From Kudoa neothunni (Eukaryota > Cnidaria): DNA of 64,000 bases. The notes under the pieces were generated by a model. That model had not been told where the DNA came from. It made no database searches and was given only the letters and a program-made list of their open reading frames with translations. The position numbers were made by a program, and so were the translations under genes. Below are positions 9,894-21,700 of this stretch, piece by piece (position 1 is the first letter of the stretch; each line of letters starts with the position of its first letter). The stretch lies in the NCBI GenBank assembly GCA_964304625.1, contig OZ199838.1, positions 6,758,001 through 6,822,000 on the forward strand. Reading direction: 5' to 3'.

Positions 9894-11300
9894 TTAGTGG
9901 ATATCGTCATAACCAATGTATTTTTCGTTTTTTACCACTGAATCAACCTCGATCTCGCTATTATGATTTTCTATATTGCTCACCAGGTTTATTTGATCAG
10001 TTTTTACATCCTGGTTACCAACACTTTTGGGGTAAATTCTAGGACAAGGAGGGGCTGGTTTTTCTGTTTTCACGTCTATTTGATATCCAACTAATTTCCT
10101 TCGGTTCAAGTGCCTTAGTACAACGTGTAATATTCTGTTGACGGCATATATCGCTAAATTTAGCGAGAGTAATGCAATCGCAGCAATAAGTCTTTCTAAA
10201 TGCATAAAATCACGAGATGAATCAGCGGAAAACAAAGCAAGCGTTTGAATAACTGTAAAAGCATTGTTCCGAATTGTTGTTATTCAGAGTTGTCACCTGG
10301 GTTTCAATATGTTTTAGAATGAGCTTGTTTAGATCGTCCACGACATTGTTTGCGAATTCTAGAAAAGGATTCGTGAACATAAACATTGCAGATTATGTAC
10401 CGATTCTTTCCACCGACTTTTTAAACATATCCTAAGAATTAACATTAAAACTAGTCGGGTACAAAGACTAATTTTTGTGATCGAACATTTATTGAAACAT
10501 TTTAAAGTCCAGTTACGTTAATATGCTGAAGTTGGTTTGGTGTATTATATAAAAAAATTCATTTACCAATTTTACTTCTAATTTCATTGGGTTTGTTTGT
10601 AAAGAATTTTCCTAGAATAAGAGATCAAATATCTTTAATCATTATTTTTAAATGTGTTTACCCCTGAATCTTCTGATGTCGAATTACCCGCTTCTTTATT
10701 CGATGGAGCTGATTTGCCTTTTTCGGACTCATCTAAAGTTATTCAGTTATAAAACTTAGTCACGTAGATACTGATGGTGGTAGTAGGAAGTGGTGCAACA
10801 GTCGATGTTATCTCTATAATTAGTTAAGAAAATATACAAAAATTTAATTGAGTAATCGAACTACCTCTACAAATGTATGGTGATACAAGCTTGTATAAAC
10901 AATTTGTTGGAACGGTTTCACACATCAATAACTGGACATAATATTTTAAATGCTGCACTTGAGTATGTTTCTCCGAAAATCCAAACACATCAGAACACAC
11001 ACTAAACAATTTCCATCAGTACTTTTTTGGAGGCTTATTACAAGCGTATTATGTCATCATAATTTTGACAATATCTAATAACGGTCCCTTCATAGAATAT
11101 CCATGAAGCAGTGGTTTCATTGTAGTATTTGGCAAGCTTTCCGCATTCAAACGCCACATAACCATGGACAGGAATCGTTTGCTCAGCAAACCCAAATTTT
11201 ACTACGATCTTTCAGAAATTATATTAAAAATTTATTTTAATAATTTCTATATTACGTTTATAACAATATGAAAGATAAAATATCTGGAACAGCTAACCAT
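9894..11300 (-). CDS. unrecognised single-pass type I membrane protein (multi-exon)
   Basis: I do not recognise the family. Proposed minus-strand exons: 11300-11256, 11208-11042, 11001-10865, 10813-10772, 10732-10662, 10611-10567, 10431-10401, 10358-10297 and 10252-9894. Introns are GT-AG and 39-51 bases, except one of 135. The predicted protein starts with a signal-peptide-like stretch (MVSCSRYFIFHIVIN..., then GFAEQ). An ectodomain follows with six cysteines (ECGK, RYCQN, VCSDV, LLMCE, TNCLY, YICRG), then a Ser/Thr/Glu-rich stalk (TSTVAPLPTTT, KEAGNSTSEDSG). A short amphipathic segment (VVDDLNKLILKHIE) leads to a transmembrane helix (LIAAIALLSLNLAIYAVN) and a basic, then acidic, tail of about 75 residues ending YIGYDDIH. 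A surface receptor or adhesion role is only a guess. The last junction (10297 to 10252) is off by one base in the GT-AG model, so it is either mis-spliced here or damaged. Confidence 0.6.
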
Positions 11301-11764
11301 TAGTCTTCTGATTGTTTTTAGTTGTTACCGTCAACTTTGTGACCAAAGCTAATCAATAGCAACCAAACAATCAAGCTTATTTAAAAATTAAATTCCATTT
11401 TAACAACGTATTTAATATTGGAATAAATTTGGTAAACGACTATTTACGCAGCAAATTAATCACAACATCTAACATCATGGAACTTTGTTGTTTGCAATTT
11501 TTAAATTTGTATTTAGTTTTTCATTGTTTATATCCCCTAAAATTATTCGCATTAGTAATTGTCAAAATTGGTTTTGTATCTATGGCAGGTTGGTACAAAC
11601 ACTACAAGTTATTATGTTCTGAGCTAAATTGACGCCATACAATTATCTGTATGTAAATAAAAATTGGCAAAAAAATCAATAATGTTTTTAAGTTTAACTA
11701 TTCAAATTTTCGTAAATAAAATATTTATTTGTCGCGTTTTATTATGAAAATTTCATGTACAGTA
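11301..11764. other. upstream flank of the membrane-protein gene
   Basis: AT-rich sequence with no exon recognised. The 67-codon plus-strand open frame at 11429 has no recognisable motif or splice context. Confidence 0.4.
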
Positions 11765-12450
11765 TGCAACCGATAATACACACTTCCATCGATATGACGT
11801 AGTCAACGTTTATAATGAGTGAAACGTTTTATAATATTTTTGTGATTGTAACAAGATAAAAGTCTTCAAAATATTCTTGAATTAAATTAGTAAATTTCCA
11901 ATCTGTTATATCACGTGACTAATCGATAAAACGCACTTTTTCGGCCAAACCGCGTAGATTAAATTGTTTTTATTGGGAACGAGGGGATATTTTAATTCTG
12001 ACGATTGAATTTTCGAACGAATAGAAAGAGTTTTTTGAGACATCTATCAAAAAATGATTATTTCCATTAAAATGAAAATAGAATAAATTCTATTTTAAGA
12101 CAATGTTAGCTGTCAATGAAAGAATGTTATAGATGCACATAAGTCAAGATTTTAGGTTAAAATATAAAAAATTTTTCGTATTGCGCTAAAAATGAATAAG
12201 AAGTAAAGTTGTATTTATAATTTTTTAGAATTGACCATTTTCTAAATTTTATCCCAGTATAAAAGGATAAAAATTATTTATCAGTTAATATGATTAAAAC
12301 AAAAATTACAAATTATTTTTCAGCCAAATAGTCTTTGTAATGGTTTTTGTTATTTATTTGAATAAAAAGGTTAATACCAACACTGAAAAATAGAGAAAAC
12401 ACCAAAAATACCAATTGCGCACTCATTTTTAGTGCGTATTGTTGGTTGCA
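11765..12450. mobile_element. dispersed terminal-inverted-repeat element, copy 1 (686 bp)
   Basis: The left end is TGCAACCGATAATACACAC and the right end reads back as TGCAACCAACAATACGCAC. The whole element aligns, inverted, with 49937-50573. Shared blocks include the regions around TTTTTCGGC(C/T)AAACC, GATA..TCAAAAAATGA and the phrase CACTTTC/TTCATCGAT. The left flank is TA. It contains no ORF, so it is a non-autonomous family, perhaps Tc1/mariner-like by the TA flank. Confidence 0.75.
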
Positions 12451-14193
12451 ACGTTTGACCCTTTGTAGACGATCATCGGGGAGTCACGTAAACGTTGTAC
12501 TAGGGTCCAAGAGCCCAGTCGGATTAGTTTGACCATTTTAGGGCTCAACAATCAGTCGGTTAACTCTCTTCAGGCTTTATTAACAAATCAAAGATTTCTT
12601 ATTATTGAATATCATATTTTACACACTGATTCAGGCAAATACACTTTAAACTAAAATAAGGTATTTTTAAAATTCGCTTAGACAAATTCATCGCTAATTG
12701 TAAAAAATACAAGTTCAGTATCAGATAACATATCGAATACGAAAGTAAATATGATTCTAATGGATTTTTTTAATTTCTTTTTTACTCGCATATTATTTAA
12801 AGGAAAACTGGATAAACTCCAATTAGAATAAAAACTGAAAAATCACTATAAGATTTTCTATTCTTATTCCAACATCATAATCAATTTCTTATGATAATTG
12901 CTTGTTGTTTATATCTAATTGTAATTTTTTTACATTTTATTATAATTTGTAATTTATATTAATATAAATATCAGATAATTATGTATCAACAGTAAACGGT
13001 CTAATAAATAGAAACAGATACGTAACGGTTGAATCAAATGGAAATCTTCGGCAGATGCATTAAACTCTTCAAAAGTTTAATCCAATTCATCAGACGCAAT
13101 GCTTTCAGTGTCAGATGTATAAAAATCACCGGAACCAATAAGATCTATCATTGTAAGAAGAAATCACATGTATGAGATTAATTGAGCATAAAACCAGAAT
13201 TAAAGGATAAAACAATAAGCCACTTTAATTAAAACTCAACTTAAAATCAGGAGAAAAAAAGTTTTCATTAATAATATGAATCTTTAGAAAATATAATATA
13301 ATGAATTTATATGAAATTCCGGTTTAAAACGATGACTTATTCGAGGTTAAAACGTCAATTTAATGAGCGAGTGGTCTCATGGAGCCCATGATTATCTACA
13401 AGGGGTTAATGTGCACTTTATTTGATGGTCATGAAGGGATAGCGTATTATCGGTTACCTGCTATATAAAAATACACCTAAATTCTGTTCTATGTGATTAT
13501 TTAATTAGGAAATTTCAGGCTAATTGTAACTTGTTTTAATGATACAAAATTTAGTGAAAGCTTTTTCTTTTACAGGGACCACATTGAATAATTTTTAGCA
13601 GATGTAAATTCATGATATTAACCCACTGTAAATATTTTGTGTAAAACAACGCGTATTTCATGAATTAACAGTATATTAAGATATGTACTTGACTGAAATC
13701 CCTCCAAATAAGAAATGTGGGAAATGTATCCAAATTCTGTCATTGGCCCATTATAATCTATATTTGTGTGCTCGAAGTTTATTACTTAATAACGTAATAA
13801 ATTGCTTAAGCAGAAACTCTGTTTAAAAATGGATAAAAAGTATTAAATCAATATTTTATTTTCATATTATTAAAAAAATTAAGCTCCAAAGAATCTGTCA
13901 CAGAGATGATGTTTAAATATTGAAGCACTGAGCATATAAAAATAAAATTTCTATCTTAAAATATTCCAAATCACGTTATTCTCATTAATAAATAACAAGA
14001 AATAAAGTTTTATTATTAAGCAACATGAACAAGCACTTTATTAATTTTTTGCCCTAAATTAACTAATTTAAAAATGAATTTTTGAAATTTTTATCAAATT
14101 ATAAATTCTCACAAACCCCTGATTAGTATTCAGTTTAATAAAATATATTTTTTTGACTTTATTAATTAGATCTATTATTCAAGCATATAAAAA
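12451..14193. other. AT-rich intergenic DNA, nothing recognised
   Basis: No exon, RNA gene or repeat with paired ends could be supported in this 1.7 kb. Confidence 0.5.
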
Positions 14194-15330
14194 ATTAGGG
14201 GGAACTGCCCAGCTTTGCTTGGGAGTATTAAGCACTGAAAAATTTCTTGATAACATTCCAAAAAGATATTAATATTTTAAATAACCTATAGATGCAGTCA
14301 AACTACAAAAAATTCAAGAATTATATTTTAATGACTGGGAATATGAAATTTAAATTATGATCATTTCTTTGAAGGAGTGTACCAATCCCGGCGTTCATTT
14401 GAAAATTTCGTGTTATGGCACCAGCGCCAATAATTTAAGGTCAATGACAGCATCGTACTTTTTTCATTCCCAATTATTTAAATCCCATTAGTGTTATCTA
14501 AAACGATATTTCTGGCCCGGCGCAGAGAGTTTGTGAACTACTGTCTACGGGAGATAAATAAATAGAAAAAGATATAGAGATAGAAGAAAATAAACGAAAA
14601 TTTTTATTGCTCAAATTAATATGCTTTGGCCCCTCAAGAGCTTAACGCACTTTTTCCCATTAACAGCCACAAATCGCGTCAACTTCAACACATACAATTT
14701 TTATAATTAGTTGAAGTAAGAGTACAACCACCGGCATTGAATTTAATCACTGAAAGCTCAACATAGCAGACGATTTCAATGAAACCAACGGACATGGTTC
14801 TTGTGTTATAAAGCTTCAGTCTATCTGATTATAGAATTTCTTACCAAATCGCCATTAATGATGCGAACCTAGACTTTTTCTCATATTTTGGACCATTAAT
14901 AGAACCTTCAAAAAGGTGTTTAGCAAGTCAAATACGTTAAAACTCCACAAATAAGGAGTACATTTGCACCAAACCCAAAATAGAAACGCCAACCTTATAC
15001 ATAAAGATAGATTGCATCGCTAAATTGACATTTAATAGAGCATATAAGTAGGAAAGTTAACTTCGACCGACCATCACCATGACACGAGCCTGTGTTAATC
15101 CTATTGTTGAACTCAAGTAGTCTGATAAACAAACTTTGAATCGTCAAAATCACTATTTTCTAAAAACTTTTAGGAACCTTTGATAGTGTGAAAACGATTT
15201 TAAGATTTGTTGAAACATTGAGATTTTTAAATAATTTCATAAATGTCTCTCTATAAGGAAAAATTGTTGACGCACATGCGTACTTGCTGACACACACACG
15301 GACACCTCAACTTTATATATATAGTAGATA
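14194..15330. mobile_element. dispersed repeat, copy 1 (unclassified)
   Basis: The stretch from 14194 (GGGGGAACTGCCCAGCTTTG) to about 14510 aligns, inverted, with 35560-36077, including the block ACCAATCCCGGCGTTCATTT and GACAGCATCGTA. The far side ends in a GACACACACACGGAC run plus TATATATAGTAGAT near 15287-15330. A similar tail occurs at 44845-44893 inside the second piggyBac. Paired CCAGCTTTGCTTGGG and short A/T-rich termini recall small non-autonomous families, but I cannot assign a class. The copy lacks the MITE that sits in its relative at 35.6 kb. Confidence 0.6.
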
Positions 15331-17300
15331 CAGTTGAGATTAGGTATTGCGTAATGTTTAGGACTGCGAAAAATTACGCAATATCGATGCATGCGCATGC
15401 GCTGTTAAAAAACATACGTTATTTAAACTTGATTTGCTCATTTATCTTAGTTCTAGTCAATATTAATCAAGTGTCTTATATATAAGAAAATTATTTCAAG
15501 TCAAAAAGAACAAAAATGCCAATTTTTATGAACAAATGAAATAATTTTCAATTAATGTTTTTTAGATGATAATTTAAATATTTGATTCATTATTGGTGTG
15601 AGAATTAAGATTAAAGATGCAGCTTCTTGAACAAATGCTTGTATTAATATACTTATTGCCTATCCAACATCTTTTATCGAAACTTTTGTTTGTACGTCAT
15701 CAGATTCTATTTCACTTTGAATTGGGGTTTTGTGGTTGATGCAAGTTGTAATTTTTATCTCCACGATTAAGAATGATGCCGTCATTAAAGGTAGCCTTCT
15801 TTGTTTTTTTATCAATAATGAAAATGTTAAAAGTTTTGTTTTAATTTATAATTTTGTCCTTTTTACCATTTTTATCATCTCTTTCCGTTTCCCTGCGCTA
15901 ACACATATGCAATTTTAAATGTTCGCGCTAGCTTTTATGTTCATAAACTATATTGGATTTGTTGAAATTTCCACAATAATTTTTGTTTTGATGCAGTTCC
16001 ATGCTTTTGGAAGATAAAATTGCATCAAGTAAAATGTATTTTGAATTTGATGAATCATCAAATAATATCATAGGAGTACAAATTATTTTTTTTCTAATTT
16101 TAAAACAACGAAATCACCCCCAGTTGGATTTGTTCGGAAATAACTGCTGTATTTTTAGTTAAAAAATCTTTATATTGCCAAAACAAAAGATTGCTTTTCA
16201 ATGTATTGGGCACTGGCTCAGCAAGATTAGCATTTTTATGTTCTTTGTCACCATTTTAGAATTGATCATGTTCAATGCCTGAAAAATATAGCCAAAATCA
16301 TTGAGGAATTCTTTGGAGAACGATACTCATAGGGTATTTTTTAACCTCCTTGAAGTGCCTAGGATTTCAGTATTTTCAAATTATTGATAATGGAAAATTT
16401 TCTCCACACAAAAAGTGTGATACCAAAATCATTATGTTCTTTTTTATAACATTTATCCTCTATGTCACTTTCCTTCCTTTAATACGTAACTGCTGTTCTG
16501 TAATTTCTCATCAAACACGGCGATATCACTAATATTTATTATTTCTTTCGGGTTATAGGTGTTGATCAAATTTTTATTTTCATAAATCCACTAATTAATA
16601 GATGCAAGAATACTGCTCGCAACTTCACCATGAAAATGTTTGAAAATGATTCCAAATTTTTTTCAAACTACGTTACACATCCTTTGCTTTCTTTAAAAGT
16701 TTGAACTTTATTCTTTTTCGCAATGATAATAAATATTTAAGAATAAGTCTCCAGAAATAATGTGATCAGTCGTGCGATTTTTGATAGACTTTTGCACCTG
16801 TACCGATAAATCTTTTATTTAAATGCTTTTACTATTTCCTGCAATGTCTGAATTTTTCAGCTTGACTTCATAAGAAGGAATTCTGTAAGCATTGAATATC
16901 ATCGAATATATATATATATATATATATTCAGATATAACAAAAATAACCATACCATTAAGGATAAATTTTTCAACCGTCATTTTTATGGCACCTTTAATTG
17001 TTTTTATTGAGACTAAACACCGTATTATTCTAATTTTCTCTAAAGTATCACACTATTTCATCCATACATTGAAGATAAAATTACATAATATCGAGTCATA
17101 TTGACTTTTCCGTTACGCAGTAAAAAGGTTTTACGCATTACTAAATCTAAGTCGGGGACACATTGAAAAAATATTTTTTTTTATTGTAAATTACTAATTC
17201 GCTAAATGAAATAATGATAATTACTTAAAATTAATTTTCAATGTTATTATTTTCATAATGAAAATCTTAAGTACGCAATATCGAATCCCGATCTCGACTG
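15331..17300. repeat. possible inverted-repeat element, weakly supported
   Basis: The left side (15350-15400) carries TATTGCGTAATGTTTAGG and ACTGCG. The right side (17108-17145) reads back as AGTAATGCGTAAAACC followed by ACTGCGTAAC, and a GATATTGCGTAC motif lies near 17273. The 1.7 kb between contains open frames of about 60 codons on both strands with no recognisable motif. An (AT)n run lies at about 16906-16926. It may be a decayed transposon, or coincidence in AT-rich DNA. Confidence 0.3.
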
Positions 17301-17936
17301 TAGTAGACAACCTCAACGTGCGCGCGCAATTGTTACCTTTAATCGTGACATAGTTTTTTTATGTTTTCACATCTTATAATTCACTGAGAAATTAAATGGA
17401 TTGATAACATAATTTAGTTTTTAAATCCAATAAAAATTACAATCCTGGGTCGGCATATCAGTATATATGAAGTCGTGCGCATTTCCATTATTGTAATAAT
17501 ATCGATATAAAAATATATCCATGTTTTTATTTATTTCATAAGCCCATATCTGCTTTATAGTGAAACTTGTTGCTAATAAACATGTATAAAATTGATCAAC
17601 GCAGATTTAAAATAGGCCACTCCTCGATGCGCATGCACCTCACGGATTATATCAGAAAAAAGCGTGAAAAATAAGATTAGCTATTCCCGAAAAGCCCATT
17701 ATTAATATCTTTTTCAATTTATTATTTAGAAAATATCCCCATTTTAACTTAATTTAATGATTTCGAAAACTGGGATTGTTTTAGTCTTCCACAATTTGCT
17801 TTTAGAAGATACACATGATCAATTCCCAAATATAATAAAATTTTTCGCAAAATTTAACGAAAAACCAGGATAAATATGTCCGGTTATTGTGTATTTAGCT
17901 TGTGATTCCGATGTCCATCGAGGTTCCACCCGGAGA
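17301..17936. other. upstream region of MED21
   Basis: AT-rich. No exon was recognised; the MED21 promoter should lie near the 3' end of this stretch. Confidence 0.4.
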
Positions 17937-18601
17937 ATGGCAGACCGAGTTACTCAGCTACAAGAAGCTGTGAATGCGGTATTGTTTTCTAATAACAAAC
18001 TTGTCATGATCGGTTACAGTTGGCTAGTGCATTTTCTGATAGTATCGGAATGGTTCAAAATGAAATACAACGTGGCGCAGCGGCCGATGAAATTGATGGT
18101 TATTAATTGATAAACAAATTCAAATTTATATTCATGTATAATTACATACTTTTGCTCCTTCTAGAATGCACTAAACAATACTCCAAAAATATATCAAATA
18201 TTGTAAACGATATTAAGTTGTTAATAAAATCGCTCCCCGATGATAACAAAAGTTTCCAAGTAAATTCAATCTGAGCCATATTTTTATTTCTGAATCTCCT
18301 CGATAAAGGAGGAAAGTATCGAGTATATAGAAGATAAAAAAGAAGCTCTTTATAGGGATCTCGAAGCGAACTACCCAGTCTACAGTAGTTGATACATTAT
18401 TACAAATTTTGTTGGAATGACAAAATTACATTTTTATCAACCACTCAAAAATATATTTTAAAATATAATTGTTGATTTGGGTTAATCAACAAATTTGTTG
18501 TTAATTGTTATTTAGAGAAAATTTTGAGGAGCACCAATGAAGCCATTAATGGGATGTCTGATATTTTGGTGAAAATCAAACACCCAAATGTACATATGTG
18601 A
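17937..18601 (+). CDS. MED21: Mediator complex subunit 21 (five exons)
   Basis: Small subunit of the Mediator middle module, which links transcription factors to RNA polymerase II in the nucleus. Exons: 17937-17978, 18020-18098, 18165-18259, 18309-18384, 18516-18601; introns of 41, 66, 49 and 131 bases, all GT-AG and in frame. The product has about 125 residues (human MED21 is about 144). It opens MADRVTQLQEAVNALASAF, which matches the family start MADRLTQLQDAVN. The segment IKLLIKSLPDD matches the family's IDVLIDSLP. A heptad-rich C-terminal half (EESIEYIEDKKEALYRDLEA, then LRSTNEAINGMSDIL) fits the coiled coil that pairs with MED7. The loop after residue 40 is shorter than usual. The aminopeptidase gene begins 168 bases downstream on the same strand. 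Confidence 0.93.
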
Positions 18602-18769
18602 CAGATTAGTAGTGTGTAGTAGAAATGTTTTTTGTCGTCAATTACTTTCGTGAAATTATTGAATTGTGTGTTTTTTTAAAGCGTCCATAATATGTGGTCA
18701 TATTGCTAAGAAGTGTGATTCATTGGGTCAATAGAGAATTGATTGTGAGTTGTCATTGGTTATAGGATA

Positions 18770-21700
18770 ATGCGACTTCATATCAAAATTATAATTTTGT
18801 GGACTTATTTTTATGCTACTGGCGTTCGAGTGGAGGATGACTTTGTCGAAGACACCAATACATCCGCCAATGAGATCTACGTTCTTCCACGGAATTTCTA
18901 TCCTTTACATTATCATATAAAACTAGCGTTGATATCGGATGAATCCACCTATACTGGTGAAATCAGCGTCGAAATCGTTTGTAAAAATAATACCGATAAA
19001 CTCATTATACACAGCTCCAATCTTGAGATTCTATCTTACAATATTGTTTATATCGTTAACAAAACAGAATCATCTTCAAAATTACACACTCAAGCAGTTG
19101 ACATGAATTCTTCCACAAACTCTGACCCCTATGCTCGATTTGTTCAGGTATATTTGATCATTTTGACAAATACTAGCTAATATTATATGATTTGGGGTCG
19201 ATAATTATTGTAAACTTTACTTTGGAATATTTACACTTTAGTAAATTATACCTAATGAGTCATAAAATCCCAATATTTTTTTGTTGCAATAGTAAAAATT
19301 TCAATTAATTTGAAATATTGTTTATTCTGAAAATAAGCATTGGGTGAACAAAATTTTGGTATTATAATAAAATTGTAGAGTATTACAAAAGACAAAAATC
19401 TTTATGTGGTGACAAGCAAACGCAATGAAATCGATGACACTGGCATGGTCGATAGCACAGGTTCCAATTACTTTTATACCGGAGCCAGCGAAAATAGTAA
19501 TGCTGAAGAGCCGCCATTTCTAACGGACGAATCCCAAGAAATTTTAATATTTCCTTTGAGCAAGATGGTAAGCAGAGGAGAAAAATTGCGGTTGGAATTG
19601 AAATATAGAGGAAAATTCTCAAACACACTTGAAGGTTTGTATAAAGTCAGCTACCAGGGTGACAAAACTGGTCAGATAAAGTAATTTGTATTCAACGCTG
19701 ACTACTTTAACATAGGCTTATAAATTTTAATTTTCAACTATTAAAGATCTTAAATATGTTTTCGGTCTACTATGTTAACAATTTAATCTTAAGAACTATA
19801 ATCACTACTCATTTCGAACCCATTGGCGCCAGAAGGGCTTTCCCGTGCTTCGATGAGCCAATTTATAAATCCAATTTTACGATCTCAATTGTTCATGACT
19901 CAAATAAAAAAGTTGTATCCAACTCCAAATTACTTTCCACTATTATGGATGAAGATCATCCAAACCATGCTATCACTGAATTCTATCCAACAGTCAAAAT
20001 GAGTTCTTACTTGATTGCATTTGCTGTTATGGACTACGTGAACATGCAGCTGGAATTGCCTAACAATGTTACAGTATTTAACGTTTAGTTGAGAGCATAT
20101 CTCTATGATATATTTGCTTCCAACATTTTCTACAATAAAAACTCATCTCATTGTGCCGTACTTTAGATTTCAATTTTTGCACCTTATATCTACAAAAACC
20201 AATTAGATTTGGCAGCCAATGTAACATCCAAAGTGATCCCATTTTATGAGAAATTTTTCGGGGAGCCGTACTCTTTAGACAAACTTGGTATTTTTATAAA
20301 TATTTGTGTTTCGCTATAACTATTGGTTCCAGATCTAATCGCTATACCCGAATTTGTATCAGGAGCGATGGAAAATTGGGGTCTTATTACTTTCCGAAAT
20401 ATTTACATGTTGTATGATAAAAGTAGAAGTTCAGCTGATAACAGGAAACAAATAATAACTGTGATTTGTCACGAATTAGCACATCAAGTATATAAATTAA
20501 TACCTCATTCATCAAAATATTATTAAAGATTGTGTAAATAGTTATTATTTTATTATTACTAATAATTGAACATTCGGCTTATATTAAAATAGTATATGAC
20601 TTTAAAATATTTAATAATAATATATATGTACATACAGCTAATAATCAAATATATCAATAATTTAAAAACCTTTTTCTACGTTTACTGATAAATATATTTA
20701 TTAATACATGAATTTATTGTCATATGTTATTTTTGCTTGTGAATAATCAATCACATTAAACACTTTACCAGTGGTTTGGCAACTTGGTCACTATGAAATG
20801 GTGGGATGATATTTGGCTCAATGAAGGCTTTGCCAACTACATCGAGCTGATTGGAGCTAACTACTTTGATCCTTCATTAAACATTGTATATTTGTATTTA
20901 TTGGATCTCATTAATATTAAATATCTAGCTGGATCACCAAATAATTGGCGGATGGAGTTCTGCTCTTGATATGGACTCCATGAACAACACACGAGCTATC
21001 CTTTCGACGGTATATTCTGCCACAACCATCGATGAAATGTTTGATGTTATATCTTATAGCAAGGTAGGCGATTATCTTCTTTTATGTTCTTTTATATTGG
21101 GTTTTAAAAATATGAGGGCACTTTTTAAAATAAAACTGCATGATTGAATGGTTTCAATAATAAATTTTAGGGAGCCGCCATTCTAAGAATGCTGCATGCT
21201 TTTATGGGCGATGATGCTTTTATTTCAGGAATCAAAGTAACGCTTACAGTTATTTTAGAGATTGGCACTTAGTATAATATCAACTTAGAGCTATATACAA
21301 AAATTCAAATACTCAAATGCAAACACTAGAGATTTATGGCTTGAGTTTAATCAGGTGAAGATATCTTATTGTTGACAAATTAATGACCATCTGCTTAAAG
21401 TTTTTCCCTAAAGCCAATATAAAGACCATTATGGATTCGTGGATTGAACAAAAAGGATTTCCATTGATAACCGTCAAAACCGATGCCAACTCAATTAAAA
21501 TATCACAACAGTCTTATTTGAAATCGAAGGCAAGTCTTCTCAACAAACGAAACGATATAAACCAATTAGAGTAGATAGAAATGACGATAACCCTCTAAAT
21601 TTTAATCTGACTACTAGGTTTCTATGGTACGTTCCAATAAATTATATCCACAGTGAATCTAAAGGAAATATCTCTACAGTACTTCTAACACCGGTTTCAG

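Noticed and set aside
15730-16532. Possible MULE or FLYWCH transposase relic
   Set aside because: Some minus-strand phrases looked suggestive, but no conserved motif could be matched; kept only as a weak repeat call.
16906-16926. Short (AT)n tracts here and near 729 and 57813 as replication or regulatory elements
   Set aside because: Ordinary dinucleotide microsatellites in AT-rich DNA; nothing supports a function.
17889-18110. 73-codon frame read as one protein
   Set aside because: Only the part from 17937 is coding (MED21 exon 1); the rest runs through an intron and exon 2 in the wrong frame.
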